Source: Streptomyces sp. NBC_00289
GTDB lineage: Bacteria > Actinomycetota > Actinomycetes > Streptomycetales > Streptomycetaceae
Assembly: GCF_041435115.1 (NCBI RefSeq)
Contig: NZ_CP108046.1
Coordinates: 8,184,001 to 8,248,000 of the forward strand
Direction of reading: 5' to 3'
Length of the DNA stretch: 64,000 bases
In this document: positions 37,191-45,644 of the stretch, one piece after another
Position numbering within the stretch: the stretch's first letter is position 1
Layout of the letters: each line of letters begins with the position of its first letter
Notes under the pieces: model-generated
Database searches by the model: none
What the model was told of the DNA's origin: nothing
Seen by the model: the letters and a program-made list of their open reading frames with translations, nothing else
Position numbers and translations under genes: made by a program

Positions 37191-38657
37191 GTGCTCGACC
37201 AAGGCGCACCCCCGCACAACAGCACCCGGAAAGCCCCGGCGTCCCCGGGCCTCGGTGCGCGCCTCATGCGCCGCAAGCCGGTGGAACGCCTGGTCGCCGA
37301 GGGCGGCCAGGGCGAGGGCGGCAGTCTGCGCCGCTCCCTCGGGCTGTGGCAGCTCACCATGATCAGCATCGGTGCCACCCTCGGCACCGGCATCTTCGTG
37401 GTCCTCGGCGAGGCCGTTCCCAAGGCCGGTCCGGCCGTCACCCTCTCCTTCGTGATCGCCGGCCTGACGGCCCTCTTCTCGGCCCTCTCCTACGCCGAGC
37501 TGGCCGGCACCATTCCGGTCGCCGGCTCCTCGTACTCGTACGCGTACGCGACGATGGGCGAACTGATCGCCTGGATCTGCGGCTGGTGCCTGGTCCTGGA
37601 GTACGGCGTCTCGGTCGCCGCCGTGGCGGTCGGCTGGGGCGAGTACCTCAACGAACTGCTCGACGGGACCCTCGGCGTCACCATCCCCGACGCGCTGTCC
37701 GCCCCGCCCGGCGACGGCGGCATCTTCAACCTGCCCGCGCTGATCGTCGTCCTCCTCGCCATGGCGTTCCTGCTCGGCGGCGCCCGCGAGTCCGCCCGCG
37801 CCAACACGATCATGGTCGCGGTGAAGATCGCCGCGCTCGTGCTGTTCTGCGCGATCGGCATCCAGGGCTTCCGCTCCGGCAACTACGAGCACTTCATGCC
37901 GCTCGGCATGGCCGGGGTCAGCGCGGCCGGAGCGACCCTCTTCTTCTCCTACATCGGCTTCGACGCCGCCTCCACGGCCGGCGAGGAGGCCAAGAACGCG
38001 CAGCGGGACCTGCCCCGCGCCATCATGCTGTCGCTCGTCATCGTCACCGCGCTGTACGTCCTCGTCGCGGCCGTGGCCGTCGGCGCCAAGCCCTGGCAGC
38101 GGTTCAACGACTCCGAGGCCGCGCTCGCCCAGATCATGCGCGACGTGACCGGGCAGACCTTCTGGGGCACCCTGCTGGCCGCCTGCGCCGTCATCGCCAT
38201 CGCCAGCGTCGTCCTGACCGTGTTGTACGGCCAGACCCGCATCCTCTTCGCCATGTCCCGGGACGGCCTCGTCCCCAAGGTCTTCGCGAAGGTCCACCCG
38301 AGGACCGGCACACCCCGCGCCAACACCGTGATCGTCTCGCTGTTCTGCGGTGTCCTCGCCGCCGCCATCCCGCTCGGCCAGCTCGCCGACGCCACCAGCA
38401 TCGGCACGCTCTTCGCCTTCGGACTGGTCAACATCGCCGTCGTGGTGCTGCGCCGGACCCGCCCCGAGATGCCCCGCACCTTCCGCGTGCCCCTCTCGCC
38501 GGTCCTGCCCGCCCTGGGTCTCGGTTTCTGCGTGTGGATGATGGGCAGCCTGTCCGCCGTCACCTGGGTGGTCTTCGGAATCTGGATGGCCGTCGGGCTC
38601 GTGTTCTACTTCGGATACGGCCATCGCCGTTCCCGACTCGCGACTCCGGAGAAGTGA
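37191..38657 (+). CDS. Cationic amino-acid permease (APC superfamily, CAT type)
   Basis: 488 aa with about 12-14 membrane helices. The N-terminal motif SIGATLGTGIFVVLGEAV and the FSYIGFDAASTAGEEAKNAQRDLP segment are diagnostic of the cationic amino-acid transporter group. It probably imports lysine or related basic amino acids. It starts at a GTG; AGGAG is nine bases upstream. An Lrp/AsnC regulator gene follows after 10 bp, and the upstream CGCAAC array is shared with the davAB promoter region, so lysine uptake for the DavAB route is the likely role. Confidence 0.85.
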   Translation: MLDQGAPPHNSTRKAPASPGLGARLMRRKPVERLVAEGGQGEGGSLRRSLGLWQLTMISIGATLGTGIFVVLGEAVPKAGPAVTLSFVIAGLTALFSALSYAELAGTIPVAGSSYSYAYATMGELIAWICGWCLVLEYGVSVAAVAVGWGEYLNELLDGTLGVTIPDALSAPPGDGGIFNLPALIVVLLAMAFLLGGARESARANTIMVAVKIAALVLFCAIGIQGFRSGNYEHFMPLGMAGVSAAGATLFFSYIGFDAASTAGEEAKNAQRDLPRAIMLSLVIVTALYVLVAAVAVGAKPWQRFNDSEAALAQIMRDVTGQTFWGTLLAACAVIAIASVVLTVLYGQTRILFAMSRDGLVPKVFAKVHPRTGTPRANTVIVSLFCGVLAAAIPLGQLADATSIGTLFAFGLVNIAVVVLRRTRPEMPRTFRVPLSPVLPALGLGFCVWMMGSLSAVTWVVFGIWMAVGLVFYFGYGHRRSRLATPEK

Positions 38658-38667
38658 ACCACCCGCA

Positions 38668-39120
38668 GTGCTGAACCAACTCGACGAACGCATCGTGCAC
38701 GCCCTCGCCGAGGACGCCCGCCGCTCCTTCGCGGACATCGGGCAGATCGTCGGCCTCTCCGCGCCCGCCGTGAAGCGGCGCGTGGACCGGCTGCGCGCCA
38801 CCGGGGCGATCACCGGCTTCACCGTACGGGTGGACCCGTCGGCCCTCGGCTGGGAGACCGAGGGGTTCGTCGAGATCTACTGCCGGCACAACACCTCGCC
38901 GGACACCATCCGGCGGGGCCTGGAGCCCTACCAGGAGGTCGTGGCCGCGTCCACCGTCACCGGTGACGCGGACGCGGTCGTCCAGGTCTTCGCCTCCGAC
39001 ATGCGGCACTTCGAGCGGGTCCTGGAACGGATCGCGGGGGAGCCGTTCGTCGAACGGACGAAGTCCGTACTGGTGCTGTCACCCCTGCTGCGCCGCTTCT
39101 CGTCGGGGTCGCCGACCTGA
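38668..39120 (+). CDS. Lrp/AsnC-family transcriptional regulator
   Basis: 150 aa. The N-terminal HTH reads LDERIVHALAEDARRSFADIGQIVGLSAPAVKRRVDRL; the C-terminal RAM ligand-binding domain follows, with the typical VTGDADAVVQVFASD. It is probably an amino-acid-responsive octameric regulator. It starts at GTG 10 bp after the permease and is likely co-transcribed with it, so it probably controls that operon and perhaps davAB. Confidence 0.9.
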   Translation: MLNQLDERIVHALAEDARRSFADIGQIVGLSAPAVKRRVDRLRATGAITGFTVRVDPSALGWETEGFVEIYCRHNTSPDTIRRGLEPYQEVVAASTVTGDADAVVQVFASDMRHFERVLERIAGEPFVERTKSVLVLSPLLRRFSSGSPT

Positions 39121-39604
39121 TGGTGGACGCGGCCGGGCTGTACGGCTTGCGCCGGGCGGTTCGCGCCGCGGTTCGCGCTGTACGGCTTGCGCCGCGCGGT
39201 CGCGCTGTAGGGCCTGCGCTGTGCGGCTTGGGCCGACGGTTGGGGTCGCCTGGCGCCGCTCTGCGAAGGCGAGGGTCCGGGGCACTTGGGCTCGGACCGT
39301 GGGTCCGGCGCGCTCGGCTGAGCGTCGCTCCGCGGGCGAGGGTCCGGGGCGCTCGGCTGGGCCGTCGCTCCGGGGGCGTGGGTCCGGGCCGTCGCTCCGG
39401 GGGTGCCGGGTGAGGCCGTGGGCCGAGGGGTGCCCGGTGCGGCCGCGGTCTCGGATCGGACCGCATATTCGATGGCCTGACGGGTCCCGTCGCGCCTAGC
39501 ATCGGTGGCATGACCTGGCGACATTGATCCACCAGCCGTGCCTCCCGAGGACCGCCTCGGACGCCGTATCCCCGGCATCCGATCCGTCCCTGCGGGAAGG
39601 CCCC
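39121..39604. other. 484-bp repetitive gene-free stretch
   Basis: No convincing gene on either strand. Direct imperfect repeats fill it. CTGTACGGCTTGCGCCG occurs at about 39138 and 39178 with a decayed third copy near 39208. Further on, units built on GGTCCGGG(G/C)C and CGTCGCTCCG(G/C)GGG recur several times between 39280 and 39410. Open frames on the minus strand here are Arg/Pro shadows of these repeats. The MFS promoter should lie in the last 100 bp. Confidence 0.5.
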
Positions 39605-40807
39605 ATGACACTCTCACCTGTGCGTGTGCCCGTCGCCGACGTCCGGCGGCTCACGGCCACGCTGTACGGCTACGCGTTCCTCGACGACTTCGTCCTGCTC
39701 TACCCGGTGTACGCGCTGCTCTTCAGCGACACCGGTCTGTCCCTTTGGCAGATCTCCTCCCTCTTCGCCCTGTGGTCCGTCACCGGCGTGCTGCTCGAAA
39801 TTCCCTCCGGCGTCTGGGCCGACGCCGTCTCCCGTCGGCTGCTGCTGTGGCTGGGCCCGCTGCTCACCGCGGCCGGCTTCGCGCTGTGGGTGCTCGTCCC
39901 CTCGTACTGGTCCTTCGCCCTCGGCTTCGTTCTGTGGGGGGCAAGGGGAGCGCTCGGCTCCGGAGCGCTCGAGGCCCTTGTCTACGACGAGCTGGACCGG
40001 CTCGGCGCGGCCGACCGCTACGCGGGTGCCATGGGCCGGGCCAGGGCAGCGGGGCTGGTCGCCGTGATGGCGGCGACGGGACTTGCCGGACCCGTGTTCG
40101 GGTGGGGCGGCTATCCCGCCGTGGGAGCCGCGAGTGTGCTGGCCTGTCTGCTGACCGCGGCGGTCGCGACCCGGTTCCCCGAACACCGGGGGAAGGCCGC
40201 CGAAAGCGATCACTGGCTGACGACCCTGCGAGCCGGACTCGCCGAGGCCCGGCACGACCGGTCCGTGCGCGGGGCCCTGCTGCTCGTCCCGGCCGTGGCG
40301 GCGGTGTGGGGCGCGCTCGACGAGTACACCCCGCTGCTGGTCCGGGAGACCGGGGTGGCGGACGGGACGGTTCCGTACCTGCTCCTGCTGATCTGGGCCG
40401 GTGCCACGGCCGGGAGCCTGTTGGCCGGCCCTGCCGAGCGGCTCGGCCGGGCCGGGCTCGCGGGCGTGCTCGCGGCCGCCGCGCTCGCCCTGGCCACGGG
40501 CGCCCTGGCGGGGACACCCGCGGGCATCGGCCTCGTGGCGCTCGCGTTCGGCGGCTTCCAGCTGGCGGAGGTGCTGGCCGACGTCCGCCTCCAGCGGCGG
40601 ATCGACGCCACCGGCCGGGCGACGCTGACCTCCGTGGCGGGCCTGGGGACCGAGCTGACCACGGTGCTCGTGTACGGCGTGTACGGGGTGATCGGCACGC
40701 GGGCCGGGCACGGCACCACCTTCGCGGTGCTCGCGGTGCCCTACCTGGCGACGGCGCTGCTGCTCGCGGCAAGGCGGCCATTGCGGTCACGGACTGACGT
40801 CCCGTAG
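39605..40807 (+). CDS. Major facilitator superfamily transporter
   Basis: 400 aa with about 12 hydrophobic helices. The loop-2 signature reads SGVWADAVSRRLLLWLGPL (the GxWAD-S-R-R type A motif), and helix 1 begins TATLYGYAFLDDFVLLYPVYALLF. The ATG at 39605 with GGGAAGG upstream was chosen; an in-frame extension of 27 residues is unsupported. Substrate unknown. It lies between the permease-Lrp pair and the conservon genes, with gaps on both sides, so it is probably an independent unit. Confidence 0.8.
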   Translation: MTLSPVRVPVADVRRLTATLYGYAFLDDFVLLYPVYALLFSDTGLSLWQISSLFALWSVTGVLLEIPSGVWADAVSRRLLLWLGPLLTAAGFALWVLVPSYWSFALGFVLWGARGALGSGALEALVYDELDRLGAADRYAGAMGRARAAGLVAVMAATGLAGPVFGWGGYPAVGAASVLACLLTAAVATRFPEHRGKAAESDHWLTTLRAGLAEARHDRSVRGALLLVPAVAAVWGALDEYTPLLVRETGVADGTVPYLLLLIWAGATAGSLLAGPAERLGRAGLAGVLAAAALALATGALAGTPAGIGLVALAFGGFQLAEVLADVRLQRRIDATGRATLTSVAGLGTELTTVLVYGVYGVIGTRAGHGTTFAVLAVPYLATALLLAARRPLRSRTDVP

Positions 40808-40927
40808 GTTGTGCGGCATTCGCTACCAGCGGGTAACACCGGTGAGTAACCGGGGTTCCGTGCTGCCGCCCGCACGTCCTGTCGCGATCGTCCCGCCGTC
40901 CGAACGTCCTGTCGCCCTGGGGAGAGC

Positions 40928-43558
40928 ATGCGCTGGCCCATCGGCCGTCCCACCACGGTTCGCGCGCGGATCGTGGCCCTCGCGCTCGCTCCGGCGATCG
41001 CCCTGATGGCGCTGTGGAGCTTCGCCATGGTGTCCGTCACCGGCGAACTGCGCGCCCTCGTAAGGCTCCAGGCCGTGTACGAGGACTTCGGCACCCCCGT
41101 CGACACGGCGGTCGGGCAGATCCAGATCGAACGACGGCTCGCGGCCACGTACCTGGGCGTCGGCGCCGACCACGGTACGGCCGCCGCCGCGGAGTTGCTG
41201 GAACAGCAGCGCCGCACCGACCGCTCCGTCGACGCCCTGCGCGCCGCGAGCCGGGACAGGGACCGTGAGCGGCTCTCCGTCCGGCAGCGGCAGGCCCTCG
41301 ACGCCATGCTCGACAGCGTGGACGCCCTGGAGGGCCTGCGCGGACGGGTGCTGGCCCGGGACGTCTCCTGGGACCGTGCGGTGGACGAGTACAGCGCCCT
41401 CGTGGAGCCGGGCTTCGACGTCCCGTCCGCGCTCACCGCCCTGCAGGCCGGTCAGCTGGCCCGGGAGGCCCAGGTCGTCGTCGAACTGGTACGGGTGCGG
41501 GAGTTCGTCTCGCGCGAGGACGCGCTGGTCGCCGGGGCACGGGCCGCGGGCACCCTGACCGACCGCCAGTACGACACGCTCACCGCCACGATCGAGGACC
41601 GCCGGGTCTTCGAGCGTACGTATGTGCCCGACCTGCCCTCGGACTCCCGGGCGCTCTTCACGGAGTTCCAGCACGGCTCCCTGCACCGGGAGTTGGAGAG
41701 TGGCGAGGAAGCCCTGTTGCGGGCCGGAGCCGACGGGGCGGGCGAGGCGGTCGCGGCCGGGTCCTGGCGGAACACCACCGACCGGGCGGTGAAGCGCTAC
41801 ATGCTGCTGTGCACGCACTCGGCGAAGAACTCCGCCGAGCGCGGACGGGAGTTCGCCTACCGGGAGCTGGCCAAGGCCGTCGTCGCGGGAGCGCTCGGGC
41901 TGGCGGCGGTGGGCGCGTCGCTGTGGTTCGCGGTGCGCGGCGCCCGCCGCATCTCGCGCCGGCTGGAGACGCTGCGCGACGCGGCCGATCTGCTGGCCAC
42001 CCGGCAACTGCCCGACGTGATGCGCCGGCTGAGCGGGGGCGAGGAGGTGGACGCGGTGGCCGAGGCCCCGCCCCTCGCCGACGGCGAGGCGGGCTCCGAC
42101 GAGATCGGGGACGTCGGCCGGTCGTTCAACACCGCCCGCCTCGCGGCCGTCGAGGCCGCCGTCAAGCAGGCCACCCTGCGGCGCGGACTGTTCGCGGTCC
42201 TTCTCAACATCGCCCGCCGCAACCAGGCCCTCGTGCACCGCCAGTTGAAGCTCGTGGACCGGCTGGAGCGGCGGACGGACGATCCGGACCTGCTGCGGCA
42301 GCTGTTCCACGTCGACCACCTCACCACCCGTATGCGTCGGCACGCGGAGAGTCTGATCATTCTGTCCGGCGCGGCGCCCGGCCGCAGATGGCGGCGCCCG
42401 GTGCCGATCGTCGACGTGGTCTCCTCGGCGGTGGGCGAGATCGAGGACTACGCGCGCGTCGAGGTCCCGCCGATGGAGCGGGTGGGGGTCGCCGCGGACG
42501 CCGTGGCGGACGTCGTCCACCTGATCGCCGAACTCCTCGAGAACGCCACCGCGTTCTCTCCGCCCCACACCCGGGTGACCCTGCGCACCGGCCGGGCCGG
42601 CGGGGGCTTCGTGCTGGAGATCGACGACCGGGGCCTGGGCCTGGACGCCGACCGCGCCGAGGAGGCCCACCGCACCCTCACCGGGCCGGACGACTTCGAC
42701 CCCACCCGGCACGACCGGCTCGGGCTGTACGTGGTGGGCCGGCTCGCCGCGCGCCACGGCATCGGAGTCACCCTGTGCCGCTCGCCGTACGGCGGGACCA
42801 CAGCGGTGGTGCTGCTCCCGACCGGGGTGCTGGCGGAGCCGGACGGCGACCCGGGCCGAGGCGAGGGGACGACGCCGGCAAAGCCCGCGAGCGTTGCCGC
42901 GCCCGCCGACCCGGAGACGGCGGTTGCGGCGACTGCGGTGCCCGGGATGGCGGTATCGGCCGAGGCCGCGCCTGCGGGCGTCGCCGGGTCCGCCGGGTCG
43001 GTGACGGCGACATCGGCGCAGGCGCCGACGAAAGCGGTGTCCGCTACGGCGGTGTCCGCGCCGGCGATGTCGGGCGAGGCCGCGTCCGCGAGCGGCCCTG
43101 CGCCCGCGAGCGGCCCCGCGCCTGCGAGCGGCCCCGCGTCCGCGAGCGGCCCCGCGCCCGAGTCCGCGCAGCAGATGCCCGTGCGGAAGGCCGCGGCGAC
43201 GGCCGTCACCCCGACGACCCTGCCGCTTCGGGCGCTGCCGACCCGCGGCGAGGCGCACGACGACACCGGAGCGACCGGCCGGGAGCAGGGCACCGCCCGC
43301 GTCCGGACCCCGGCCCTGCCCACCCGCGTCCGCCAGTCCTCGCTCGCCGCCGTCCGTCGAACCGAGGGTCCGTCCGCCGACGAGCCGCCCGAGCGCGACC
43401 TGACCCCCGAGGAGGTGCGCGCCGTCTTCGGCGCCTTCCAGCGGGGTATCGAGCGCGGCCGCAGGGGCCTGCCCGCACACCCGGACGCCCCCTCCGGCAC
43501 CGCACCCGCACAGCAGACCGACACCGAGGACGGGACGGACGCCGACGATGCCCAGTGA
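40928..43558 (+). CDS. Conservon-type sensor histidine-kinase-like protein (CvnA)
   Basis: 876 aa. An N-terminal membrane helix (about 14-35) is followed by an extracellular nitrate/nitrite-sensor-like helical domain to about residue 310. A second membrane helix (LAKAVVAGALGLAAVGASLWFAV) precedes a HAMP-like linker. The HATPase_c domain has N-box HLIAELLENATAFSPP near residue 535 and G1 box DDRGLGLD. No clear phospho-acceptor His box of normal kinases is seen; this is known for CvnA proteins. The last ~230 residues are Ala/Pro/Thr-rich and include a four-fold ASGPAP repeat. It overlaps cvnB by 11 bp. Confidence 0.85.
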   Translation: MRWPIGRPTTVRARIVALALAPAIALMALWSFAMVSVTGELRALVRLQAVYEDFGTPVDTAVGQIQIERRLAATYLGVGADHGTAAAAELLEQQRRTDRSVDALRAASRDRDRERLSVRQRQALDAMLDSVDALEGLRGRVLARDVSWDRAVDEYSALVEPGFDVPSALTALQAGQLAREAQVVVELVRVREFVSREDALVAGARAAGTLTDRQYDTLTATIEDRRVFERTYVPDLPSDSRALFTEFQHGSLHRELESGEEALLRAGADGAGEAVAAGSWRNTTDRAVKRYMLLCTHSAKNSAERGREFAYRELAKAVVAGALGLAAVGASLWFAVRGARRISRRLETLRDAADLLATRQLPDVMRRLSGGEEVDAVAEAPPLADGEAGSDEIGDVGRSFNTARLAAVEAAVKQATLRRGLFAVLLNIARRNQALVHRQLKLVDRLERRTDDPDLLRQLFHVDHLTTRMRRHAESLIILSGAAPGRRWRRPVPIVDVVSSAVGEIEDYARVEVPPMERVGVAADAVADVVHLIAELLENATAFSPPHTRVTLRTGRAGGGFVLEIDDRGLGLDADRAEEAHRTLTGPDDFDPTRHDRLGLYVVGRLAARHGIGVTLCRSPYGGTTAVVLLPTGVLAEPDGDPGRGEGTTPAKPASVAAPADPETAVAATAVPGMAVSAEAAPAGVAGSAGSVTATSAQAPTKAVSATAVSAPAMSGEAASASGPAPASGPAPASGPASASGPAPESAQQMPVRKAAATAVTPTTLPLRALPTRGEAHDDTGATGREQGTARVRTPALPTRVRQSSLAAVRRTEGPSADEPPERDLTPEEVRAVFGAFQRGIERGRRGLPAHPDAPSGTAPAQQTDTEDGTDADDAQ
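43088..43159 (+). repeat. 4 x 18-bp tandem repeat inside cvnA
   Basis: Four consecutive 18-bp units of the form GCGAGCGGCCCYGCGYCY encode (ASGPA[PS])4 in the disordered tail. The copy number is probably variable between strains. Confidence 0.85.
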
Positions 43559-44066
43559 CGACCTGAACACCGAGGCACCAGCCCCAGCCCCAGCCCCAGC
43601 CCCGGCCCCAGCCCCGGCACCGGAACCGGCGGTTGCTTCCGCCCCCGCCCCCGCCCCCCAGCAACCCGGCACGGACCTCGGCTGGTTGCTCGACGACCTC
43701 GTGGCCAGGACCGAGCACGTTCGCCAGGTCGTGCTGCTGACCGGGGACGGCCTTCCCCTGAGCGCCTCGGACGGCATGCCGGCCCGGGACATCGAGCACC
43801 TCGCCGCCGTCTGCTCCGGCTTCCACGGCCTCGCCCGCTCCGCCGGAGAGCGGTTCGACGCAGGTCAGGTGCGGCAGACGATGGTCATGCTCGACGACGC
43901 CTACCTCTTCATCACGCCGGCGGGCGCGGGGAGCCGGCTGGCCGTGCTCAGCGAGGCCCGGACCGACGTGGGCCAGCTGGCCCACGAGATGGCGCTGCTG
44001 GTCCGCAGGCTCGGCCGGCACCTGGACGCCACCGTCCGGTCGACCGCCGGCCCGGACGGTCCATGA
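43548..44066 (+). CDS. Roadblock/LC7-domain protein (CvnB)
   Basis: 172 aa. The first ~40 residues are an (AP)n repeat coded by CCAGCC units (about 43577-43620). The roadblock domain follows from LGWLLDDLVARTEHVRQVVLLTGDGLPLSASDG to the end; such domains act as platforms for small GTPases. The ATG at 43548 overlaps cvnA by 11 bp, and cvnC begins 7 bp after the stop, so the three are coupled. Confidence 0.85.
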   Translation: MPSDDLNTEAPAPAPAPAPAPAPAPEPAVASAPAPAPQQPGTDLGWLLDDLVARTEHVRQVVLLTGDGLPLSASDGMPARDIEHLAAVCSGFHGLARSAGERFDAGQVRQTMVMLDDAYLFITPAGAGSRLAVLSEARTDVGQLAHEMALLVRRLGRHLDATVRSTAGPDGP

Positions 44067-44073
44067 ACCGACC

Positions 44074-44454
44074 GTGACCGACGACCACTGGTACGAGGAC
44101 GAGACCGGGCCGATGGTGCGCCCCTACACGGTGACGCGGGGCCGGACCCGGCCCGTCGCCGGGCACACCGTCGACCTGATGTCCCAGGTCACCGCCGTGC
44201 GGACGGAAGCGGGGCCGCCCGGTGTGGACCACGCCCGGGCGGCCCTGCTCGACCTGGTGCACCGTGGCCCCCGCCCGGTGGTCGAGCTCGCCGCGGACGC
44301 CGACCTGCCCCTGACGGTCGTACGCGTGCTGCTCGGCGACCTGGCCGAGGCCGGCCTCGTGCGGATCGACGAGCCGCGCCCCACGTCACCGGGCGGGCCC
44401 GCGGTCGACCCGGAGTTCCTGCGCGAGATCGTCGAACTCCTGCGCCGGATCTAG
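44074..44454 (+). CDS. DUF742 protein (CvnC)
   Basis: 126 aa with a GTG start. The MVRPYTVTRGRTRP segment followed by a winged-helix-like region, HRGPRPVVELAADADLPLTVVRVLLGDLAEAGLVRI, is typical of DUF742 in Streptomyces conservons. In normal conservons the next gene is the CvnD GTPase, starting just after cvnC. Here no GTPase gene follows: 321 bp of non-coding DNA separates cvnC from davA. Confidence 0.85.
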   Translation: MTDDHWYEDETGPMVRPYTVTRGRTRPVAGHTVDLMSQVTAVRTEAGPPGVDHARAALLDLVHRGPRPVVELAADADLPLTVVRVLLGDLAEAGLVRIDEPRPTSPGGPAVDPEFLREIVELLRRI

Positions 44455-44775
44455 CGCCGCGACCGGCGAGGCCCGCTCCCTCGCGACGTCCGGGTCCTGC
44501 CCTGCGCCTCGGACCGGCCTCCGCCCGGCTCGGACGGGGGCCTGCTACGCCGTACCGGACGCCGCTTCTCAACAGGCGACGGCCGCCTCCCACGGCACCG
44601 GCCCCGACGTCACCCGACGAGTCGCGAACGGCCGCGCAACGAATCGCCGTCCTTCCCCCGGCTCACGCAACGATCCGCGCACGGGCGCGCAACGGCTTCT
44701 TCTTGTCCGGGCGAGCGCGCCGACCGTACCGTCTAGGTGACCCCCCGAACCCTTTCGTACCGGTGAGGAACACGC
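44455..44775. other. Gene-free region between cvnC and davA
   Basis: This is the place where a CvnD GTPase gene would be expected. I find no open frame with P-loop motifs on either strand. The first ~160 bp are featureless GC-rich sequence. The rest holds the CGCAAC motif array and presumably the davA promoter. Confidence 0.6.
44623..44694. promoter_or_regulatory. Phased CGCAACG motif array upstream of davA
   Basis: A CGCGAACG variant is at 44623, followed by CGCAACG at 44635, 44666 and 44688. The spacings (about 11, 31 and 22 bp) are near whole helical turns. The array contains the 12-mer CGCGCAACGAAT shared exactly with the permease upstream region. The davA start is 82 bp downstream. Confidence 0.6.
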
Positions 44776-45564
44776 ATGCGCACCGCCCTGCTCCAGAGCT
44801 CCGGCCGCCCCGGCTCCGTCGCCGCGAACCTCAAGGTTCTCGACGAGGCCGCGGGCCGGGCCGCCGCCGCGGGCGCCGGGCTGCTGGCCGCGCCGGAGAT
44901 GTTCCTGACCGGGTACGCGATCGGTGACGACATCGCCCGCCTCGCCGAGCCCGCCGACGGCGACTGGGCGGACGCGGTCGCCGAGCTCGCCGCGCGGCAC
45001 GGGCTCGCGGTCGCCTACGGCTACCCCGAGCGGGCCGGCGAGAGCGTCTTCAACTCCGCGCAGCTGATCTCCGCCGACGGCACGCGCCTCGCGAACTACC
45101 GCAAGACCCACCTCTTCGGCTGCTTCGAACACGACCACTTCACCCCGGGCGGGACGCCGGTCGTGCAGGCCGAGCTGAACGGCCTCCGGGTCGGTCTGAT
45201 GATCTGCTACGACGTGGAGTTCCCGGAGAACGTCCGTGCCCACGCCCTCGCCGGTACCGACCTCCTGGTGGTGCCGACCGCGCAGATGCACCCGTTCCAG
45301 TTCGTCGCGGAGTCCGTCGTTCTGGTGCGCGCCTTCGAGAACCAGATGTACGTCGCGTACGTCAACCGGGTCGGTCGGGAAGGGGAGTTCGAGTTCGTCG
45401 GCCTCTCCACGCTGGCCGGTCCCGACGGGGTCGCCCGCACCCGCGCCGGACGCGCCGAGGAACTCCTCCTCGCCGATGTCGACCCGGTCCTGCTCGCCGC
45501 CTCCCGCGAGGTGAACCCGTACCTGAAGGACCGCCGCCCCGGCCTCTACGGGTCCCTGATCTGA
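44776..45564 (+). CDS. davA: 5-aminovaleramide amidohydrolase (nitrilase superfamily), DavA-like
   Basis: Should hydrolyse 5-aminovaleramide to 5-aminovalerate and ammonia. It is 262 aa. The nitrilase-superfamily triad is Glu41 (AAPEMFLTGY), Lys110 (NYRKTHLFG) and Cys144 (LMICYDVEFPE). The sequence follows Pseudomonas DavA, as I remember it, over its whole length (EMFLTGYNIG, NYRKTHLFGE, CYDIEFPENAR). The partner gene for the preceding step, davB, is 80 bp downstream. The start ATG has GAGGAAC upstream. Substrate assignment rests on family and pairing; other amidases are possible. Confidence 0.82.
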   Translation: MRTALLQSSGRPGSVAANLKVLDEAAGRAAAAGAGLLAAPEMFLTGYAIGDDIARLAEPADGDWADAVAELAARHGLAVAYGYPERAGESVFNSAQLISADGTRLANYRKTHLFGCFEHDHFTPGGTPVVQAELNGLRVGLMICYDVEFPENVRAHALAGTDLLVVPTAQMHPFQFVAESVVLVRAFENQMYVAYVNRVGREGEFEFVGLSTLAGPDGVARTRAGRAEELLLADVDPVLLAASREVNPYLKDRRPGLYGSLI

Positions 45565-45644
45565 CCCCGGCCTCGCCCTCCTCGCTCCGCCCGCCCGCCC
45601 CCCGCTTCCCCCCTGTCCTCGTCCGCGCAAGGAGTCCGTACCCC

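Noticed and set aside
38928..39617. Long minus-strand Arg/Pro frames over the Lrp 3' end and repeats
   Set aside because: They are shadows of the high-GC codon pattern and repeats, with no motif or RBS.
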